Part shown: positions 1-11,142 of the stretch, piece after piece
How the letters are laid out: every line of letters starts with the position of its first letter
Numbering within the stretch: the first letter of the stretch is position 1
Source: Procambarus clarkii
Lineage: Eukaryota > Arthropoda > Malacostraca > Decapoda > Cambaridae
Reading direction: 5' to 3'
Length of the DNA stretch: 64,000 nucleotides
Assembly (NCBI RefSeq): GCF_040958095.1
Contig: NC_091220.1
Location: forward strand, 342,042 to 406,041
Position numbers and translations under genes: made by a program
Notes under the pieces: model-generated
Seen by the model: only the letters and a program-made list of their open reading frames with translations
Database searches by the model: none
What the model was told of the DNA's origin: nothing

Positions 1-394
1 TTTGAGGATTTTAACTTCAAATCATAGAGCGAGGTTTCGTATTATTTAGATCCAAGAAAAGACATATGACAACGTTGTTTCCAATACAAATGATAAAAAA
101 CAATGTGTTTTCATTAGAATTAACTATAATGTTCTTGATTTTCCGTTTATATTAACGATGGAAGATGTACACGTAAAACCGCTCTAATCCGGCTGAAACG
201 TCGATATATGCAATAAAAACAGAACTTCTCCCCTTTTCAATATCTTACTCAGTATTTTAACGAGAAACAAATAGATGATTGAAAATGAAGTATTTAAGGT
301 TATTATCTAATCAATTATGTGTTTGCATAATTTTTATCGTATATATATGAATTAAAACCCATGGACAGAAAATTTACAAAAACGTGGAAAACGG

Positions 395-490
395 CAAAAT
401 ATTGCCTAATTCGATGATATTTTGTTTAAATCACATGAAGGAAAAGGAGATGATAAACGTCAAAATATTGTTATATTCGATGATTTTTCG
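395..490 (+). repeat. Internal subrepeat within the satellite monomer
   Basis: Shown in the first monomer and present in all full ones. Two related stretches of about 30 bp start at 395 and 461, 66 bp apart. Both begin CAAAATATTG and share ATTCGATGAT; they differ in the linker (CCTA or TTAT/CTAT) and the tail (ATTTTG or TTTTCG). The first copy is also bounded by an 8-bp perfect inverted repeat, CAAAATAT / ATATTTTG, with a 14-nt spacer. This suggests that part of the monomer arose by a short internal duplication. Confidence 0.75.
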
Positions 491-497
491 TACGAAA
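486..497. repeat. 12-bp perfect palindrome in each monomer
   Basis: TTTCGTACGAAA equals its own reverse complement. It recurs in nearly every monomer of the window. Monomers of the GACGG class (for example near 30710, 37485, 38830, 50430 and 52445) carry CGTACGAAGC and so lose the outermost pair. A self-complementary site this well kept could be a protein-binding site, but no binding protein can be named from the sequence. Confidence 0.7.
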
Positions 498-2685
498 CAA
501 AATGCAAGAAAACTTGCTTAAAATGCAATATTATGCGAAATTCTGAGATTTGAAGGCCAAATCACATATCGTGATACTACATGAAATAGTATCGAAATAT
601 TGGTAAAAATGAATATATTTACGTAATATCAAACTACATGAAAAACGTGAAAAAAGTCACTATATAACCATATTTGAGGATTTTAACTTCAAATCATAGA
701 GCGAGGTTTCGTATTATTTAGATCCAAGAAAAGACATATGACAATGTTGTTTCCAATACAAATGATAAAAAACAATGTGTTTTCATTAGAATTAACTATA
801 ATGTTCTTGATTTTCCGTTTATATTAACGATGGAAGATGTACACGTAAAACCGCTCTAATCCGGCTGAAACGTCGATATATGCAATAAAAACCGAACTTC
901 TCCCCTTTTCAATATCTTACTCAGTATTTTAACGAGAAACAAATAGATGATTGAAAATGAAGTATTTAAGGTTATTATCTAATCAATTATGTGTTTGCAT
1001 CATTTTTATCGTATATATATGAATTAAAACCCATGGACTGAAAATTCACAAAAACGTGGAAAACGGCAAAATATTGCCTAATTCGATGATATTTTGTTTA
1101 AATCACATGAAGGAAAAGGAGAGGATAAACGTCAAAATATTGCTATATTCGATGATTTTTCGTACGAAACAAAATGCAAGAAAACTTGCTTAAAATGCAA
1201 TATTATGCGAAATTCTGAGATTTGAAGGCCAAATCACATATCGTGATACTACATGAAATAGTATCGAAATATTGGTAAAAATGAATATATTTACGTAATA
1301 TCAAACTACATGAAAAACGTGAAAAGTCACTATATAACCATATTTGAGGATTTTAACTTCAAATCATAGAGCGAGGTTTCGTATTATTTAGATCCAAGAA
1401 AAGACATATGACAACGTTGTTTCCAATACAAATGATAAAAAACAATGTGTTTTCATTAGAATTAACTATAATGTTCTTGATTTTCCGTTTATATTAACGA
1501 TGGAAGATGTACACGTAAAACCGCTCTAATCCGGCTGAAACGTCGATATATGCAATAAAAACAGAACTTCTCCCCTTTTCAATATCTTACTCAGTATTTT
1601 AACGAGAAACAAATAGATGATTGAAAATGAAGTATTTAAGGTTATTATCTAATCAATTATGTGTTTGCATAATTTTTATCGTATATATATGAATTAAAAC
1701 CCATGGACAGAAAATTTACAAAAACGTGGAAAACGGCAAAATATTGCCTAATTCGATGATATTTTGTTTAAATCACATGAAGGAAAAGGAGATGATAAAC
1801 GTCAAAATATTGCTATATTCGATGATTTTTCGTACGAAACAAAATGCAAGAAAACTTGCTTAAAATGCAATATTATGCGAAATTCTGAGATTTCAAGGCC
1901 AAATCACATATCGTGATACTACATGAAATAGTTTCGAAATATTGGTAAAAATGAATATATTTACGTAATATCAAACTACATGAAAAACGTGAAAAAAGTC
2001 ACTATATAACCATATTTGAGGATTTTAACTTCAAATCATAGAGCGAGGTTTCGTATTATTTAGATCCAAGAAAAGACATATGACAATGTTGTTTCCAATA
2101 CAAATGATAAAAAACAATGTGTTTTCATTAGAATTAACTGTAATGTTCTTGATTTTCCGTTTATATTATCGATGGAAGATGTACACGTAAAACCGCTCTA
2201 ATCCAGCTGAAACGTCGATATATGCAATAAAAACAGAACTTCTCCCCTTTTCAATATCTTACTCAGTATTTTAACGAGAAACAAATAGATGATTGAAAAT
2301 GAAGTATTTAAGGTTATTATCTAATCAATTATGTGTTTGCATAATTTTTATCGTATATATATGAATTAAAACCCATGGACAGAAAATTTACAAAAACGTG
2401 GAAAACGGCAAAATATTGCCTAATTCGATGATATTTTGTTTAAATCACATGAAGGAAAAGGAGATGATAAACGTCAAAATATTGCTATATTCGATGATTT
2501 TTCGTACGAAACAGAATGCAAGAAAACTTGCTTAAAATGCAATATTATGCGAAATTCTGAGATTTGAAGGCCAAATCACATATCGTGATACTACATGAAA
2601 TAGTATCGAAATATTGGTAAAAATGAATATATTTACGTAATATCAAACTACATGAAAAACGTGAAAAAGTCACTATATAACCATA

Positions 2686-2818
2686 TTTGAGGATTTTAAC
2701 TTCAAATCATAGAGCGAGGTTTCGTATTATTTAGATCCAAGAAATGACAATGATATGAATATATTTACGTAATATCAAACTACATGAAAAACGTGAAAAA
2801 AGTCACTATATAACCATA
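2686..2818 (+). repeat. Truncated satellite monomer (133 bp)
   Basis: A normal monomer start (TTTGAGG at 2686) runs only to GATCCAAGAAATGACAATGATATGA, about position 2758, then jumps to AATATATTTACGTAATATC near the monomer end. About 538 bp is missing compared with a full unit. The odd string GAAATGACAATGATATGA at the junction also occurs at 20771, where no large deletion follows, so the deletion probably arose on a monomer already carrying that variant. Confidence 0.85.
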
Positions 2819-5806
2819 TTTGAGGATTTTAACTTCAAATCATAGAGCGAGGTTTCGTATTATTTAGATCCAAGAAAAGACATATGACAATGTTGTTTCC
2901 AATACAAATGATAAAAAACAATGTGTTTTCATTAGAATTAACTGTAATGTTCTTGATTTTCCGTTTATATTAACGATGGAAGATGTACACGTAAAACCGC
3001 TCTAATCCGGCTGAAACGTCGATATATGCAATAAAAACCGAACTTCTCCCCTTTTCAATATCTTACTCAGTATTTTAACGAGAAACAAATAGATGATTGA
3101 AAATGAAGTATTTAAGGTTATTATCTAATCAATTATGTGTTTGCATCATTTTTATCGTATATATATGAATTAAAACCCATGGACTGAAAATTCACAAAAA
3201 CGTGGAAAACAGCAAAATATTGCCTAATTCGATGATATTTTGTTTAAATCACATGAAGGAAAAGGAGATGATAAACGTCAAAATATTGCTATATTCGATG
3301 ATTTTTCGTACGAAACAAAATGCAAGAAAACTTGCTTAAAATGCAATATTATGCGAAATTCTGAGATTTGAAGGCCAAATCACATATCGTGATACTACAT
3401 GAAATAGTATCGAAATATTGGTAAAAATGAATATATTTACGTAATATCAAACTACATGAAAAACGTGAAAAGTCACTATATAACCATATTTGAGGATTTT
3501 AACTTCAAATCATAGAGCGAGGTTTCGTATTATTTAGATCCAAGAAAAGACATATGACAATGTTGTTTCCAATACAAATGATAAAAAACAATGTGTTTTC
3601 ATTAGAATTAACTATAATGTTCTTGATTTTCCGTTTATATTACCGATGGAAGATGTACACGTAAAACCGCTCTAATCCGGCTGAAACGTCGATATATGCA
3701 ATAAAAACCGAACTTCTCCCCTTTTCAATATCTTACTCAGTATTTTAACGAGAAACAAATAGATGATTGAAAATGAAGTATTTAAGGTTATTATCTAATC
3801 AATTATGTGTTGGCATCATTTTTATCGTATATATATGAATTAAAACCCATGGACTGAAAATTCACAAAAACGTGGAAAACGGCAAAATATTGCCTAATTC
3901 GATGATATTTTGTTTAAATCACATGAAGGAAAAGGAGATGATAAACGTCAAAATATTGCTATATTCGATGATTTTTCGTACGAAACAAAATGCAAGAAAA
4001 CTTGCTTAAAATGCAATATTATGCGAAATTCTGAGATTTGAAGGCCAAATCACATATCGTGATACTACATGAAATAGTATCGAAATATTGGTAAAAATGA
4101 ATATATTTACGTAATATCAAACTACATGAAAAACGTGAAAAAAGTCACTATATAACCATATTTGAGGATTTTAACTTCAAATCATAGAGCGAGGTTTCGT
4201 ATTATTTAGATCCAAGAAAAGACATATGACAATGTTGTTTCCAATACAAATGATAAAAAACAATGTGTTTTCATTAGAATTAACTATAATGTTCTTGATT
4301 TTCCGTTTATATTAACGATGGAAGATGTACACGTAAAACCGCTCTAATCCGGCTGAAACGTCGATATATGCAATAAAAACCGAACTTCTCCCCTTTTCAA
4401 TATCTTACTCAGTATTTTAACGAGAAACAAATAGATGATTGAAAATGAAGTATTTAAGGTTATTATCTAATCAATTATTTGTTTGCATCATTTTTATCGT
4501 ATATATATGAATTAAAACCCATGGACTGAAAATTCACAAAAACGTGGAAAACGGCAAAATATTGCCTAATTCGATGATATTTTGTTTAAATCACATGAAG
4601 GAAAAGGAGATGATAAACGTCAAAATATTGCTATATTCGATGATTTTTCGTACGAAACAAAATGCAAGAAAACTTGCTTAAAATGCAATATTATGCGAAA
4701 TTCTGAGATTTGAAGGCCAAATCACATATCGTGATACTACATGAAATAGTATCGAAATATTGGTAAAAATGAATATATTTACGTAATATCAAACTACATG
4801 AAAAACGTGAAAAGTCACTATATAACCATATTTGTGGATTTTAACTTCAAATCATAGAGCGAGGTTTCGTATTATTTAGATCCAAGAAAAGACATATGAC
4901 AACGTTGTTTCCAATACAAATGATAAAAAACAATGTGTTTTCATTAGAATTAACTATAATGTTCTTGATTTTCCGTTTATATTAACGATGGAAGATGTAC
5001 ACGTAAAACCGCTCTAATCCGGCTGAAACGTCGATATATGCAATAAATCTAGAACTTCTCCCCTTTTCAATATCTTACTCAGTATTTTAACGAGAAACAA
5101 ATAGATGATTGAAAATGAAGTATTTAAGGTTATTATCTAATCAATTATGTGTTTGCATCATTTTTATCGTATATATATATGAATTAATACCCATGGACTG
5201 AAAATTCACAAAAACGTGGAAAACGGCAAAATATTGCCTAATTCGATGATATTTTGTTTAAATCACATGAAGGAAAAGGAGATGATAAACGTCAAAATAT
5301 TGCTATATTCGATGATTTTTCGTACGAAATAAAATGCAAGAAAACTTGCTTAAAATGCAATATTATGCGAAATTCTGAGATTTCAAGGCCAAATCACATA
5401 TCGTGATACTACATGAAATAGTATCGAAATATTGGTAAAAATGAATATATTTACGTAATATCAAACTACATGAAAAACGTGAAAAAAGTCACTATATAAC
5501 CATATTTGAGGATTTTAACTTCAAATCATAGAGCGAGGTTTCGTATTATTTAGATCCAAGAAAAGACATATGACAATGTTGTTTCCAATACAAATGATAA
5601 AAAACAATGTGTTTTCATTAGAATTAACTATAATGTTCTTGATTTTCCGTTTATATTAACGATGGAAGATGTACACGTAAAACCGCTCTAATCCGGCTGA
5701 AACGTCGATATATGCAATAAAAACCGAACTTCTCCCCTTTTCAATATCTTACTCAGTATTTTAACGAGAAACAAATAGATGATTGAAAATGAAGTATTTA
5801 AGGTTA

Positions 5807-5810
5807 TTAT
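5807..5810. repeat. Target-site duplication TTAT, left of element A
   Basis: TTAT here and at 13124-13127 flank element A. In uninterrupted monomers the context is AAGGTTATTATCTAATC, with a single TTAT at that place, so a 4-bp duplication is the simplest reading. Confidence 0.8.
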
Positions 5811-7793
5811 TATTATATAGACTGTGGGTTGGTTGGTGTTGTCGTCGTTGATCCTTCTCTATGGACAACCCAACCCACAACTCGGCAGAGTGCTTATACT
5901 AGGAGATCACCCTTGGCGCTTCTGGCTCTTGGAGAGGGGCTCAACGTCACACGTTTAGGGGATGCGGCTCCAACACTTAGCCTCGTTGTCACGTGCACAC
6001 ACCCACTCGAGCCGCTGTGACTCCCCACTCTCTCCTTATGAGATATGATCTCCTCAATCCCCTATGACTTACTAGTATTACCTCCTACCCTGTCCACAGC
6101 AGTGGTTCTTGGTTCTTTCTCTCTCTCTCTCCTTCTTTACTACCTCCTGGGAAGCCTCACTAGGACAAGGGCAAAACACCAGCAAATTGTGACACATTTA
6201 CTGAACAAAGCACATACACGATACATACACACATATAACAATAATGAATCCTATACTCTATAATATCACAATCAGGTTGCACTCCAACACCATCAGAACT
6301 CTATTATCAGCTTATCAAGTGGTATCCTACCTCCTGGTTCACCACCTGATACTATTAACCTCCTCAAGTTGATGAAGCCTACATGCACTGTTGCACTATC
6401 AGCAAGATAATGTATATATAGAAAACCGGCATTTGAATGCAATAACATATATCAGTATAAATGTTCATTGATACTTCAGTATAAAAAAACTCCTTGACGC
6501 AAGAATGCCAACATTCACTCACCTCTCACTGCGTCTTGCACGCTACTGACAACCAAACACTATCAACTCCCTATAAGTAATCCACCAGAACTTCCCCTTC
6601 CACCTCTGGAAGTTCACAACCCTAATATCCTTAGGTTCTGCCGGGCTTCACTACCAGGATCCTCTGCAGCTCCTCCAGGCTGCTATCATGAAGTTTCCTT
6701 GTGCAACTACGGTGCTTCACCCTTCTGTTAGGTTCTTCCACAGCTCTCTTGGCTGCTACACCACCTCTACAGAAACACGTGACACTCCTCTTCACTGCTG
6801 CTTCTCCTCACAGCTCGAGGTCCTCTGCTTCACTACCTTGGAGTCTCATCAGCTACTTCCTCTGCTGGCTTCGAAGTTCTCAGCAACTTCTTCCCCAAAG
6901 ACAAACCTGCAACCCATCGACGTTCCAATAAAATGTTCCCCTTTAACACATAAACAAAAATAACCACACAATATGCTTGCCTCAAACCTCTATCTGTCCT
7001 CTACATACAGTGAGAGTGGACTCCCCCGTTTTGGGCGGGTCCATACTCCACCTCGCCTGGCGGCGGCGTCCTCACTCGCTGGGAGGGTCTTCCTCCATCC
7101 GGAGCCGGCTCCCTCAGTCGTCCGCCAGCGCTCAGAGAGGACGGACGTCGCTCCGTGTTCCTCCCTCTTCACTCTCCTATTTCAGGCCTTCTGCCTTATT
7201 AAAACATGTCTAACTTATAAATAAACATCGCTACTGTCGCTGGGCACACGACCAACTACAATGCAATCACTATGAACTGGCGTATATCGTGCTTACCACA
7301 GATTAACTGGTCGAGGGCGCTTTTCCTCTGACGGCGCCTGGTCAGGGCGCTCCACACAGCCCACAATAATGCTTCTGGGCGATTTAATATCTGCTCGTCG
7401 ACCAGGACTTGAGACCACAACGTTCCCAGCTCGATTCCACAGCTGGTACGTCCGCACACTTCTCTTCTCTGCGAGATATATCACTAGGGGTTCCCTTCTG
7501 GCGGGAGCTCAAACGGAGCGCGGCTTCCCCCTGCGATGTCTGGCACTCAAGTGAGGTCAAGGTCCTCCAGAAGCGAGCCTCAAGCCTCCAGCAAAATGTC
7601 CACATCTCCTAGCCAGTCATTTATCTATTTTCTTCTGCATTGCCCATAATCTCAAACTGTTACACATATCCAACCAACTATTTTACATATGCGTTATCAC
7701 CTCAATACTTGCTAGACCTTCTAGTTAGGTCAGGCTTGCTGAATAACTCTCAAGAAGGGAGACTCGTTTCTCCTGCAGGCTGAGATCATAACA
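5811..7793 (-). repeat. 3' LTR of element A
   Basis: A 1983-bp direct repeat of 11143-13123. In element orientation it begins TGTTATGATCTC and ends CTATATAATA. The ends form an imperfect inverted repeat (TGTTAT / ATAATA) in which the usual terminal CA is replaced by TA. Inside are a CT/GA microsatellite (about 6116-6135) and a TATATATA stretch (about 6413-6420, read TCTATATATACATT on the minus strand) that could be the promoter TATA box. Relative to B and C it lacks about 81 bp near 6476, between GAAG and TATCAATG. Short ORFs inside look incidental. Confidence 0.93.
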
Positions 7794-7812
7794 CTCCCCT
7801 CCCCTTATTTTT
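7794..7812 (-). other. Polypurine tract of element A
   Basis: On the minus strand this reads AAAAATAAGGGGAGGGGAG and abuts the first base of the 3' LTR (TGTTATG). A purine run in this place is the usual primer for plus-strand DNA synthesis in LTR elements. The same tract stands at 47804-47822 in element C. Confidence 0.9.
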
Positions 7813-7817
7813 GAGAG

Positions 7818-7922
7818 TTATTCCAGTGGCAAAGCTCGGGATAATACATCCGCCACCACACTGTCTCGTTCTTCAACCGATTGGTTCGAACGGTTGATCT
7901 GCTTACGTACTCCCTTAGGAGT
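7818..7922 (-). pseudogene. Pol remnant with RNase H-terminal motif, element A
   Basis: A 34-codon open stretch on the minus strand between a TAG (7925-7923) and a TAA (7820-7818), in a different frame from Gag-Pro. Its last part contains VVADVLSRA. This closely matches the V-A-D-A-L-S-R motif that ends the RNase H region in Ty3/gypsy Pol proteins. It ends a few bases before the purine tract. It has no start codon of its own near the beginning and is too short to function alone, so I read it as the leftover 3' end of a deleted pol gene. The same stretch, with the same stop, is in element C with only a few residue changes. The motif match is by eye. Confidence 0.6.
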
Positions 7923-8064
7923 CTACAATTAGTTCGTTGCTCCTTGCAACATCTGGCTCACAACTCGCCAGAAACATGATCTTCTCATAAACGATTTGAC
8001 CTCTCTGGCACCTCTTGGCTAGGCTGTCCTCCTTGGACGCCTGCACTCCATTGGTCCACTCTAC

Positions 8065-11001
8065 TTACTGTCTCCACCCTCCGTTTCCTCGTCTTCTACC
8101 CTTCCCGTCCAGAGTCAGACATCCACTGTCTGTACCTCCTCTGTCGTCTTCACTCTTCCATCTACTGCCATTATACTTTCGTCTCCTGTCATCATACTTC
8201 ACTCCCTCGTCTTCACCGACGATTCTCCCTTCCGTCTCCTCCTTTATCCGAGAGCTCATCCTGTTTGACCTCCATCGAGTCCTCGGCTTTCTTCTATCCC
8301 TCCATGCTTGCATCATCATCCTCTTCCTACACTTTTCACTTCTATACCACTCCATTTCTTCTCCTTCGACTCTTCTTCGTTCCCTAAAAGTTTCTTCGAG
8401 CACTGCACTACATCCAACAGCACTCGACCATACATGTCGCTTTGCCTCTCCCAAAGTGCTCGTAAGCATCTCTCCACACATACTGTCTCTTCTCCTTTCA
8501 TTTTCCCGGCTATTACTCTTCTTCACTATCTCTCCTCCACGTTTTCTGTGAAACATGTCGACTCCTGACATCTCAAACAACTTAACTCTACTATCCAGAT
8601 GCCTCTGTGCTCGTGGACCACTTGACGCTCTATTCCCGTCTTCAGTCTGTCCACATCCTTCCTCATTCCTACTCAGCACAGTTGCATTCGCCTTCCGACT
8701 CTTAATTTCAGCAGTCCGGGCTCTACTCAGGTCCGCTCTCTTCACCTGATTCTTCTTCGGCTGGGCCATCTTCACTTTTGACCTCACCGAGACTTCATTT
8801 TCCTGGGCTGGACCTTCATCAAACAGCCATGATATATCTACATCGATATCTTCCACCGGTTTAATCGACACTGTCTCACCTTCTCCAGTGTCTTCCTCGT
8901 CGGCCACCTCTGTCTTCATCACTACCGAGACAGGGTACTCAATGGCTTGGCGGTCTCCTGACGCATCTCCTCGGATGTCAGTCAGGTTCACACTCTCAGG
9001 TGTCCCACACGTGCAGTGGCCTTCTGGGCACTCCTCTGGCACAGTCTCCGCTACGACTCTCGGCAACACCTTTGTCCCGCACAAGTCATTCCCCAGGATC
9101 ACTTGGACTCCTGGAATAGGTATGTCGGGGCACACTCCCAACATCACCTCTGCCGACACATATTCCGACCTTAGCTGGACAGTACAAACGGGCATGTCAC
9201 TCTCAGACAATAACCCATATACTTTCATCTTCCCACTGCCAGCTAACCGTCGACCATTCCCAATCAGGCTTCTCGTAATCAAGCTCTGATTAGCTCCGGT
9301 ATCTCTTAAGATACCAACTTCTACCTCAGGTTGGCCTCCTATTCTGATCCAACCTTTGCTCATGAACGGCCTATACCTCTCGTTCACTAAGTTCGCTCTC
9401 TGTGGTTTGTCTTGGAACACATTAGTATATTTACCTCGGGGGTCACACATGGCCAGGGTCACAACTCTCCTGCCCTGCCGACAATCTCGCATCACGTGAC
9501 CCAATCCGTTACAATTGTAACATCTCATCTGGGAAAAATCTCTTCTATATGTACCAAAGCGGCTCTGACTCTGCCCACTCGTATTGGAGTTCCTCGGGCC
9601 AGACGTACTACTCGTACTCTGTGGAGCTTTACTGGACTCTTGATTTCCCGGATACCGATCAGTTTCTCGTTTAGCTCCTCCATCTTCACTTTCAGATGAA
9701 GTGCGCGACCTACTCTTCTGAGTTTTAGGGTACTTACTTTTATCTGCCCATTTATCAAAATTTTTCTCACCCCAGACTCCTCTGGGTCTTTCATAATTTC
9801 TTCCTCCCCAGACTCCATTGGATCTGCAATTGCTGCGTCTCGCCTCGCTTCTCACTCTGTTCTCTCTTAAGCTCTTGTATGCTTCAGTAATCATATCCGC
9901 CCTATCTGCGGCATCTTTCACCTCCATTATCCCTGCTTCTTGGATCTTGAACTTTGTTTCGGGATGCATCATCTCCAAGAACTTCTCCATGACCATCAGT
10001 TGCTTCAGGTCAGCGTAAGATCCAACTCCAGCAGCCTCAATCCACTTCTGGAATCGTCTTTCCAGATCTCTTGCTGTCTCAGCAAACGTACACGCTCCAA
10101 CTTTGATCATCTCTCTGAAGCGCTTCCTATAAGCTTCTGGGGTTAACTGAAACGAGCGCAATATGCTGCTCTTTACTGTGGCGTAATCCTGGCACTCTTC
10201 CAGTGACAATTGGGTGTATGCCTCCCTGGCTGCACCGGTCAATCTTAACTGAACCAGCTGGGCCCATTCCTCCTGTGGCCACTCCTTGATGCTGGCTACT
10301 TTTTCAAAGTGCTCGAAAAAGCTCTCTGCCTCTTCGGGAACAAACAAGGGAATGTCCTTCTCCCTAACCCTAACATCTGGTGGGTGTGATACCTGGGTGG
10401 TGCTCTCTGGCAACCCATGTTCAATCCTTTGCTCAGCCAAGGTTCTATTCGCTTCTATCTGCATTTGTTTTGTTCTCTCTTTTTCTTTTTCGACCTGGGC
10501 TTTTTCTTTTTCGACCTGGGCTTTTTCTTTTTCGACCTCTAGTCTTGCTTTCTCTTTTTCTATTTCCAGTCTGGTTTTTTCTTTTTCCTTCTCTGCTTCA
10601 TTTTTCATCTGGAGTTCTAATTTCATCTTTTCCAGCTGGAACTGTCTCTCCTTGTCCTCTCGTTGTTGCTGCATCTGGAGCTCTAACTGGAATCTCTCCA
10701 AGCTCCTATTTCGGCTACTCCTGCTACTGCGGCTACTCTTGCTGCTCCTACTCGATCCCTGGGATCTCACTTCATCCTGCCCATCATCCTCCTTTCTACT
10801 TTCAGCTCCTTCCTGGGCTCCTTGTTCTGCCGCTTCACTTCTGGCTCTCAACTGCCTCAGGATCTCATCCTTCATCCCAGCTACTTTAGATGCTTTCAAC
10901 CTGATGCCACATTTTTCTGCTATTTGTTTCAATTGATCCCTCGTGCAACCTTCTAAATCCTCAGGCTTGCCTGACTCCACAAACGCTTGCACCTTATCCA
11001 T
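8065..11001 (-). CDS. Gag-protease polyprotein of element A (978 aa)
   Basis: Structural protein plus protease of the LTR element. The ATG at 11001 (MDKVQAF) is chosen because element C starts at the same residue; 13 in-frame codons further upstream (to 11040) lie in leader sequence whose frame is not kept in C. Visible parts: N-terminal SAP-like helical segment (about 10-52); Ser/Arg-rich patch (82-100); Glu/Lys-rich coiled coil (about 104-195), where a 21-bp unit encoding VEKEKAQ is repeated; SCAN/retroviral-capsid-like helical domain (about 214-375); a CX2CX4HX4C zinc knuckle (C494, C497, H502, C507); a retropepsin with catalytic DTGA (D567) and a later ILGND motif; then a basic tail of about 325 residues with no recognised domain. 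No polymerase motif follows. The frame is unbroken, so a protein can be made. Gag would assemble particles and bind RNA; the protease would process it. Confidence 0.9.
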   Translation of the reverse strand: MDKVQAFVESGKPEDLEGCTRDQLKQIAEKCGIRLKASKVAGMKDEILRQLRARSEAAEQGAQEGAESRKEDDGQDEVRSQGSSRSSKSSRSSRSSRNRSLERFQLELQMQQQREDKERQFQLEKMKLELQMKNEAEKEKEKTRLEIEKEKARLEVEKEKAQVEKEKAQVEKEKERTKQMQIEANRTLAEQRIEHGLPESTTQVSHPPDVRVREKDIPLFVPEEAESFFEHFEKVASIKEWPQEEWAQLVQLRLTGAAREAYTQLSLEECQDYATVKSSILRSFQLTPEAYRKRFREMIKVGACTFAETARDLERRFQKWIEAAGVGSYADLKQLMVMEKFLEMMHPETKFKIQEAGIMEVKDAADRADMITEAYKSLRENRVRSEARRSNCRSNGVWGGRNYERPRGVWGEKNFDKWADKSKYPKTQKSRSRTSSESEDGGAKRETDRYPGNQESSKAPQSTSSTSGPRNSNTSGQSQSRFGTYRRDFSQMRCYNCNGLGHVMRDCRQGRRVVTLAMCDPRGKYTNVFQDKPQRANLVNERYRPFMSKGWIRIGGQPEVEVGILRDTGANQSLITRSLIGNGRRLAGSGKMKVYGLLSESDMPVCTVQLRSEYVSAEVMLGVCPDIPIPGVQVILGNDLCGTKVLPRVVAETVPEECPEGHCTCGTPESVNLTDIRGDASGDRQAIEYPVSVVMKTEVADEEDTGEGETVSIKPVEDIDVDISWLFDEGPAQENEVSVRSKVKMAQPKKNQVKRADLSRARTAEIKSRKANATVLSRNEEGCGQTEDGNRASSGPRAQRHLDSRVKLFEMSGVDMFHRKRGGEIVKKSNSRENERRRDSMCGEMLTSTLGEAKRHVWSSAVGCSAVLEETFRERRRVEGEEMEWYRSEKCRKRMMMQAWRDRRKPRTRWRSNRMSSRIKEETEGRIVGEDEGVKYDDRRRKYNGSRWKSEDDRGGTDSGCLTLDGKGRRRGNGGWRQ

Positions 11002-11120
11002 CTTTGTCCTGTGAGTCTTCCCAAGAGAGAGAATATACACCTGCGGTCACACAGTTTATCTATTTCAGCAAGGGTGTACAAATCCACTCTTGGACAGGGT
11101 GTGGGTGTGTCAGTTCACTC

Positions 11121-11139
11121 TCCCGGACACAGGCCCCCA
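11121..11139 (-). other. Primer-binding site of element A, tRNA-Pro-like
   Basis: Three bases inside the 5' LTR the minus strand reads TGGGGGC-CTGT-GTCCGGGA. The tRNA-Pro site of retroviruses is TGGGGGC-TC-GTCCGGGA, so both arms match (7 and 8 nt) and the middle differs by two extra bases. Element C has the identical site. Confidence 0.75.
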
Positions 11140-11142
11140 ATT

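Larger units (their letters stand above)
1..5810 (+). repeat. Satellite array, left subfamily, segment 1
   Basis: Head-to-tail monomers begin (at TTTGAGGATTTTAAC) at 1, 673, 1343, 2015, 2686 (truncated), 2819, 3489, 4161, 4831 and 5505, giving spacings of 670-674 bp apart from one 133-bp unit. The sequence is AT-rich with no sustained reading frame. Monomers differ at diagnostic sites: ACAACGTTG or ACAATGTTG, AAAACAG or AAAACCG, GCATAAT or GCATCAT, GACAG or GACTG, and the A-run length in GTGAAAAGTC versus GTGAAAAAAGTC. These partly alternate, giving a loose dimeric order. The last monomer is cut by element A, and its other half resumes at 13124. Function is unknown; a centromeric or heterochromatic role is only an inference from array size and homogeneity. 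Confidence 0.97.

Noticed and set aside
1-672. CENP-B box in the monomer
   Set aside because: No stretch matches the NTTCGNNNNANNCGGGN pattern; the nearest TTTCG and CCGG motifs are not in the right arrangement.
1-5810. CRISPR-like or other spaced repeat array
   Set aside because: The repeats are contiguous 671-bp units with no unique spacers; this is satellite DNA.
6973-7224. AATAAA at about 7220 in the LTR of element A as a polyadenylation signal
   Set aside because: It is on the plus strand, antisense to the element; no AATAAA was found on the sense strand of the LTRs.
8015-10936. Open frames on the plus strand opposite gag of element A (for example 8015-8551, 10286-10936)
   Set aside because: They are Ser/Leu/Phe-rich shadows of the Glu/Lys/Arg-rich Gag codons and end in arbitrary places.
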